Source of the DNA: Bacillota bacterium
GTDB lineage: Bacteria; Bacillota; Clostridia; Peptostreptococcales; Anaerovoracaceae
Assembly (NCBI GenBank): GCA_017543805.1
Contig: JAFYFK010000242.1
Location: forward strand, 1 to 17,753
Direction of reading: 5' to 3'
Length of the DNA stretch: 17,753 nt
The notes under the pieces were generated by a model. The model saw only the letters and a program-made list of their open reading frames with translations. It ran no database searches and was not told the origin of the DNA. How positions within the stretch are numbered: position 1 is the stretch's first letter; every line of letters starts with the position of its first letter. Of this stretch, positions 14,064-17,753 are shown piece after piece. A program made the position numbers and the translations under genes.

Positions 14064-16491
14064 CTTCCGCCTCCTTTACTTCGCCGGAGACAAGCTCGAG
14101 CTTCGCATCCCCTTCAACTGTAGCGTGCATTATTCCGGTGACGGTCCCGTTTATCGTACCACGCACCGCGCCGTCTATCACCATGCGGCCGCTCGCCTCG
14201 CGGCGCCTTATGGGCATAGCCACGGAGAACGAGGTCTTTTCTATGATCTTATCGCCCACCAGCAGCAGCTGCGGCAGAACGAACAGCACCAGCACTATGG
14301 AGATGAGCGTGCCGCGGCAGATGCTCTGCCCTATGCCCACTATGGTGCCCTCGGAGCTGATGCGCCCGAGCATGAATCCTGCGGCCGCCAGAATGCTTCC
14401 GGAGGTAAGGATGGTCGGGAAGGCGAAGTTCATCGTCTCGATTATCGCGTCGCGTTTTGACATGTTCTCCTTGATCTCCGTATACCGGCTGGCGATGACT
14501 ATCGCGTAGTCGATATTGGCGCCCATCTGTATGGACGAGACTATCAGGTATGCAATAAAGAACAGATCGACCTTCGTAAAGAACGGTATCGAGAAATTGA
14601 CCCAGATGCTGCCCTGAATGACCATTATGAGCAGCACCGGCATGCCTGCGGACTTGAAGGTGAACAGCAGGACTATGAGCACTATGAGTATGGACATCAC
14701 GCTGACCGTTATGTTGTCACGCGCGAAGGATTTCTTGAATTCGTAGGCGTTGGTGGATTCGCCGACCACATAGACCTTGCCGTCCGGGTAATGTTCCTGC
14801 GCGACCTGCATGATCCGGTCCGTAAAAGCGTAGGTCTCGTCGCCCGTGACCGGAAGGTTCAGATATATGAGCATGCGGCTGAAGTCCTCGCCCTGCAGCT
14901 GAAGCTTGCCGTTGCGCATCTTTACTGCCGCGTCTTTGAGCATTTTGGTCTGTTCGTCGCTGAGGGTCACATAGCCCTGGTCGATGTAGTCGCAGACATA
15001 CAAAAAGATATCGATGAGCGGGACGCCGTAAGTGGATATGCCGCCTATAAGCTTTGAATAGTCGCCTTTCTCTGTAGCGTAGGCCGAATAGACCAGCACA
15101 GCCAGCTCGTAGTCTATGTCCGCAAGCTCCGCAAACTGTCTCGGAGTGAGCTTGTCGGTAAGCGTGTAGCCGTCCAGCGCCTCGATATTGGAAAGGCCCA
15201 TGGTATTGTTGACCTCGGGCATGGAATCCAGCTCGGCAAGTATGGCTTTTTCTTTTTCGTAATCGCCTGCAGGCACAACAAGAGCCACCAGATTGGACGA
15301 TGTGAAGGTGTCCCTTATCATATTTGCGGATATCTGCTGATTGTTCAGCTTAGGCGTTTTGATGGTATCGTAGCCGTAGACGTACGGGCAGTGGCTCGAT
15401 AGTATGTATCCTGCGACGATAAGCACGGCAAAGATTATCGGCACCACATGGCGCGTGGCGTAGTCGAACTTTCCGACGAAGGAGATCTTCGGGACAAGGT
15501 TCCTGTGCTCGGTCTTGTCCATGAGCGGTCCGAAGAGCACCAGCAGGCCCGGCATGAACACGAATACGGAAAACAGCGCGTACAGTATTGCCTTTATAAG
15601 GCAGACGCCCATGTCCGGACCAAGGCGGAACTGCATGAATATCATCGCCACAAGGCCGCCTATGGTCGTAAGGCTGCTTGCGCCTATCTCGGGAATGCCC
15701 TTGCTCAGAGCAACTATTGCGGCTTCCCTTATGGGCATTGACTCTTTTTCTTCTTTGAAGCGGTTGCAGAGTATTACGGCGTAGTCAAGCGACAGAGCCA
15801 GCTGCAGTATGCTGGTCACGGAGTTCGACACAAAGGATATCTTGGGGAAAAGGAAGTTGGTCCCCATATTGAGGATCATGGCGCTTCCGAAGGTGAGCGC
15901 CAGCACCGGGACTTCGGCAAAGGTCTTCGACGTCAGAACGAGGACTATGGCCACTATTATGCCGACTATGACCATTATGACGCCTATCTCCTGGTCTATT
16001 ATCTCCGCGGTCTGGTTTCCGAGAGTGGTGCTGACATAGGTGTCGTAGGCCCCATAGCGGTTCAGGATGGCATTCAGGCCCTCAAGACAGCGCCCGTCAT
16101 CCTCCGGATAATCAAAGGTCACGTCGTAAAGGGCAGAGACGTTGTTGTAATGGTCGGTGGTATTGTCAAAGTTCACACCCTGCACGCCTTCAAAAGATGC
16201 TATGTCCGCCGCGATCTCCTGGGCGCGTGCATAGCTGACGTTGGCGAACATTATCTTGGCCGAGCCGAAGGTGGTGAACTGATCTTCCATTACATCGAGC
16301 CCCTTGCGGGTCTCTGAGGTGGACGGAAGATAAGCGGTAAGCTTGTTTTCAACGACTACCCAGTTTTTTGAAAATAACGAAAACACAAGCATTATGCCCA
16401 TAAGCAAAAATACCAGGTTTCTTTTATCGACTATGAATGTTGCGAGCTTTGTCATGAAGCCCGTCTGTTCTTTATTTTCAGATGCATTCAT
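14050..16491 (-). CDS. RND-superfamily MMPL exporter
   Basis: Proton-driven 12-helix membrane exporter of the MmpL/YdfJ type, 813 residues from ATG 16491. Two homologous halves each start with a single helix (about 28-45; about 349-366), then an extracellular porter loop and five more helices. The proton-relay Asp-Tyr pairs are conserved in helix 4 (LSLDYAVILCNRF, D236-Y237) and helix 10 (GANIDYAIVIASRY, D661-Y662). Loop 2 (about 368-590) is nearly twice as long as loop 1 (about 43-165), owing to a helical stretch. The cytoplasmic tail has a Val-x-Gly repeat. An upstream TTG (16497) is possible, but AAGAAGG lies nine bases before the ATG and only three before the TTG. The 3' end overlaps the GLUG gene by 14 bases, and an extended -10 promoter lies upstream. 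The substrate is unknown; MmpL relatives move lipids and other hydrophobic molecules. Confidence 0.93.
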   Translation of the reverse strand: MNASENKEQTGFMTKLATFIVDKRNLVFLLMGIMLVFSLFSKNWVVVENKLTAYLPSTSETRKGLDVMEDQFTTFGSAKIMFANVSYARAQEIAADIASFEGVQGVNFDNTTDHYNNVSALYDVTFDYPEDDGRCLEGLNAILNRYGAYDTYVSTTLGNQTAEIIDQEIGVIMVIVGIIVAIVLVLTSKTFAEVPVLALTFGSAMILNMGTNFLFPKISFVSNSVTSILQLALSLDYAVILCNRFKEEKESMPIREAAIVALSKGIPEIGASSLTTIGGLVAMIFMQFRLGPDMGVCLIKAILYALFSVFVFMPGLLVLFGPLMDKTEHRNLVPKISFVGKFDYATRHVVPIIFAVLIVAGYILSSHCPYVYGYDTIKTPKLNNQQISANMIRDTFTSSNLVALVVPAGDYEKEKAILAELDSMPEVNNTMGLSNIEALDGYTLTDKLTPRQFAELADIDYELAVLVYSAYATEKGDYSKLIGGISTYGVPLIDIFLYVCDYIDQGYVTLSDEQTKMLKDAAVKMRNGKLQLQGEDFSRMLIYLNLPVTGDETYAFTDRIMQVAQEHYPDGKVYVVGESTNAYEFKKSFARDNITVSVMSILIVLIVLLFTFKSAGMPVLLIMVIQGSIWVNFSIPFFTKVDLFFIAYLIVSSIQMGANIDYAIVIASRYTEIKENMSKRDAIIETMNFAFPTILTSGSILAAAGFMLGRISSEGTIVGIGQSICRGTLISIVLVLFVLPQLLLVGDKIIEKTSFSVAMPIRRREASGRMVIDGAVRGTINGTVTGIMHATVEGDAKLELVSGEVKEAEDEEA
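14080..14184 (-). other. Val-x-Gly repeat tail of the MMPL exporter
   Basis: After the last membrane helix and a basic stretch (IRRREASGR) the protein carries about 35 residues in which x-x-G-x-V/I-x-G recurs (IDGAVRG, INGTVTG, ATVEG, LELVSG), ending in an acidic tail. The spacing suggests a miniature beta-solenoid or bactofilin-like strip on the cytoplasmic side. It is not part of the core MMPL fold. Confidence 0.55.
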
Positions 16492-16521
16492 TCGCAATGA
16501 CCTTCTTGTTAATAATGGTTT

Positions 16522-16550
16522 ATTATACCACCAATCGGCTTATAATCCAA
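16522..16550 (-). promoter_or_regulatory. Promoter of the MMPL-GLUG operon
   Basis: The minus strand has TTGGAT (16545-16550), a 17-base spacer and a perfect TATAAT (16522-16527) preceded by TGG, an extended -10. The predicted start near 16515 leaves a leader of about 25 bases containing the AAGAAGG ribosome binding site. A direct ATTGG repeat 16 bases apart (one copy in the -35, one in the spacer) could bind a regulator, but this is speculative. Confidence 0.7.
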
Positions 16551-16594
16551 TGTATCAAAGCGGCACCTAAGGGCGGTTTTGCATAAGTTCTTTA

Positions 16595-16623
16595 TTTCCA
16601 ACGAGGCAAAAAAGATGTATTAT
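16595..16623 (+). promoter_or_regulatory. Probable promoter of gpmI
   Basis: TTTCCA (16595-16600), a 17-base spacer and TATTAT (16618-16623), with overlapping TATATA just downstream, fit a sigma-A promoter about 57 bases before the gpmI start. It is divergent from and does not overlap the exporter promoter. Confidence 0.5.
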
Positions 16624-16679
16624 ATAGTTTAGTGCATTTCTATAGTAAATAGAACGACAGAAAGGATCGAAACAATATT

Positions 16680-17753
16680 ATGAACAGACCCACAATGCTT
16701 TTAATAATGGACGGCTGCGGCATCGCTCCGGAAGGCCCCGGCAACGCGGTCACGACCGCAAAGACCCCCAATCTCGACAGGCTCTGGAAGGAATATCCGC
16801 ACACCCAGATCGAGGCGAGCGGAAAAGCCGTAGGCCTGCCCGCGGGACAGATGGGCAATTCCGAGGTCGGCCACACCAATATGGGCGCAGGCCGCGTCGT
16901 ATGGCAGGAGCTTTCCAAGATCACCAACGAGATCGAGGAAGGCAGCTTCTTTAAGAACGACGTGCTTCTCCGCGCCATGGAGCATGTTAACAAAAACAAC
17001 AGCACCCTGCACATATTCGGACTTATGTCCGACGGCGGGGTACATTCCCACATCGAGCACATCAAGGGAATTGCCAGGATGGCAAAGATGAACGATATAA
17101 AGCAGATGTACGTGCACTGCTTCATGGACGGCCGCGACACCCCTCCGACATCCGGCGCAGGCTATGTCAAGGAGATGGAAGACTATCTTGAGCAGCTCGG
17201 GCTCGGCAAGGTCGGCCTCGTCAGCGGGCGCTACTACGCGATGGACCGCGACAAGCGCTGGGACCGCGTGCAGCTCGCGTACGAAGCTCTTACAGAGTCT
17301 GCCCTCCCCGGAGATACCAGCGGAGTTGAAGCTGTAAAGGCCGCATATGCATGCGAAGAGACCGACGAATTCATCAAGCCCCGCGTCTGCAACGGCTTTG
17401 ACGCCATAAAGAGCGGCGACGCTATAATTTTCGCGAACTTCCGCCCCGACCGCGCAAGAGAGATAACCCGCGCGTTCGTCGATCCGGATTTCGAAAGCTA
17501 CGGGTTCAAGCGCGGAGTCGTCCTTTCGGACCTCTTCTACGTCTGCATGACCCAGTACGACGTGACCATCCCCAACGTGGAAGTCGCTTTCAAGCCGCAG
17601 TCACTTAAGAACACGCTCGGAGAATATATCAGCAGTCTCGGGCTTAAGCAGCTCCGCATAGCCGAGACCGAAAAATACGCTCACGTAACATTCTTCTTCA
17701 ACGGCGGTCTCGAAGCTCCCTACGAAGGCGAAGAGCGCATACTTGTCGACTCC
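16680..17753 (+). CDS. gpmI: 2,3-bisphosphoglycerate-independent phosphoglycerate mutase (3' end outside window)
   Basis: Cytoplasmic glycolytic enzyme interconverting 3- and 2-phosphoglycerate through a phosphoserine, using two Mn ions. The frame is open for 358 codons from ATG 16680 to the window edge; the family is about 510 residues, so roughly 150 are missing. Visible landmarks are MDGCGIA (D11, metal), the catalytic serine in GQMGNSEVGHTNMGAGR (S61), SDGGVHSH (H122), MDGRDTPP (149-156), GRYYAMDRDKRW (183-194), FRPDRAR (254-260) and ETEKYAHVTFFFNGG (329-343). The family's usual DGFG is DGCG here. The ribosome binding site AAAGGA is rather far from the ATG (about 13 bases), but no in-frame ATG, GTG or TTG lies closer. 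It is the only plus-strand gene and has its own promoter. Confidence 0.97.
   Translation, partial: MNRPTMLLIMDGCGIAPEGPGNAVTTAKTPNLDRLWKEYPHTQIEASGKAVGLPAGQMGNSEVGHTNMGAGRVVWQELSKITNEIEEGSFFKNDVLLRAMEHVNKNNSTLHIFGLMSDGGVHSHIEHIKGIARMAKMNDIKQMYVHCFMDGRDTPPTSGAGYVKEMEDYLEQLGLGKVGLVSGRYYAMDRDKRWDRVQLAYEALTESALPGDTSGVEAVKAAYACEETDEFIKPRVCNGFDAIKSGDAIIFANFRPDRAREITRAFVDPDFESYGFKRGVVLSDLFYVCMTQYDVTIPNVEVAFKPQSLKNTLGEYISSLGLKQLRIAETEKYAHVTFFFNGGLEAPYEGEERILVDS

Noticed and set aside
16541..16546. Plus-strand TATAAT as a second gpmI promoter
   Set aside because: There is no -35-like hexamer 16-18 bases upstream and no TGn; the match lies inside the opposite-strand exporter promoter.
16640..17140. 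Minus-strand open frame opposite gpmI
   Set aside because: gpmI on the plus strand shows every catalytic landmark; the antisense reading has no family resemblance.

Overview
The window looks like a chromosomal segment of a fairly G+C-rich anaerobic Firmicute, most likely of class Clostridia. The grounds are strong AGGAGG-type ribosome binding sites, a TrmH-family gene directly upstream of pheS-pheT (the Bacillus arrangement), AddA-type (not RecBCD-type) recombination machinery, a PheS with a four-cysteine insert, and a secreted GLUG-repeat giant of the kind seen in gut Clostridia. This placement is inference; no rRNA or species marker is present. There are no tRNAs, CRISPR arrays, transposases, phage genes or attachment sites.

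Layout. Nearly everything lies on the minus strand and is read from right to left. At the right edge, gpmI (phosphoglycerate mutase, cut by the window end) runs on the plus strand, divergent from the rest across a promoter-bearing intergenic region of about 190 bases. Reading leftward on the minus strand: an RND/MMPL exporter (14050-16491), overlapped by 14 bases by a 1537-residue secreted/membrane GLUG-repeat protein (9450-14063), then addA (5832-9420, broken by two apparent single-base deletions), then a PHP-family phosphoesterase (4923-5831) that abuts it with no gap. After a 70-base gap with its own extended -10 promoter comes ftsZ (3704-4852), closed by a clear intrinsic terminator. Beyond it lie a TrmH/SpoU RNA methyltransferase, pheS and pheT (cut by the left window edge).

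How the genes fit together. TrmH-like, pheS and pheT form a translation-related operon. ftsZ is a stand-alone transcription unit away from any ftsA/ftsQ/mur genes. addA and the PHP gene are nucleic-acid enzymes that appear to be read from the same transcript as the exporter pair.

The part least like textbook biology is the exporter pair. The MMPL protein has the two Asp-Tyr proton-relay pairs, an enlarged second extracellular loop and an odd Val-x-Gly-repeat tail. Its translationally coupled partner has, in order, a signal peptide, a GLUG beta-solenoid interrupted by a helical/coiled-coil insert of about 330 residues, a second GLUG block, two membrane helices, and about 400 extracellular residues that look like two copies of a lipid-carrier-like beta sheet. 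I infer an undescribed envelope-spanning export machine, possibly for a lipid or other hydrophobic envelope molecule. The substrate is not visible in the sequence.
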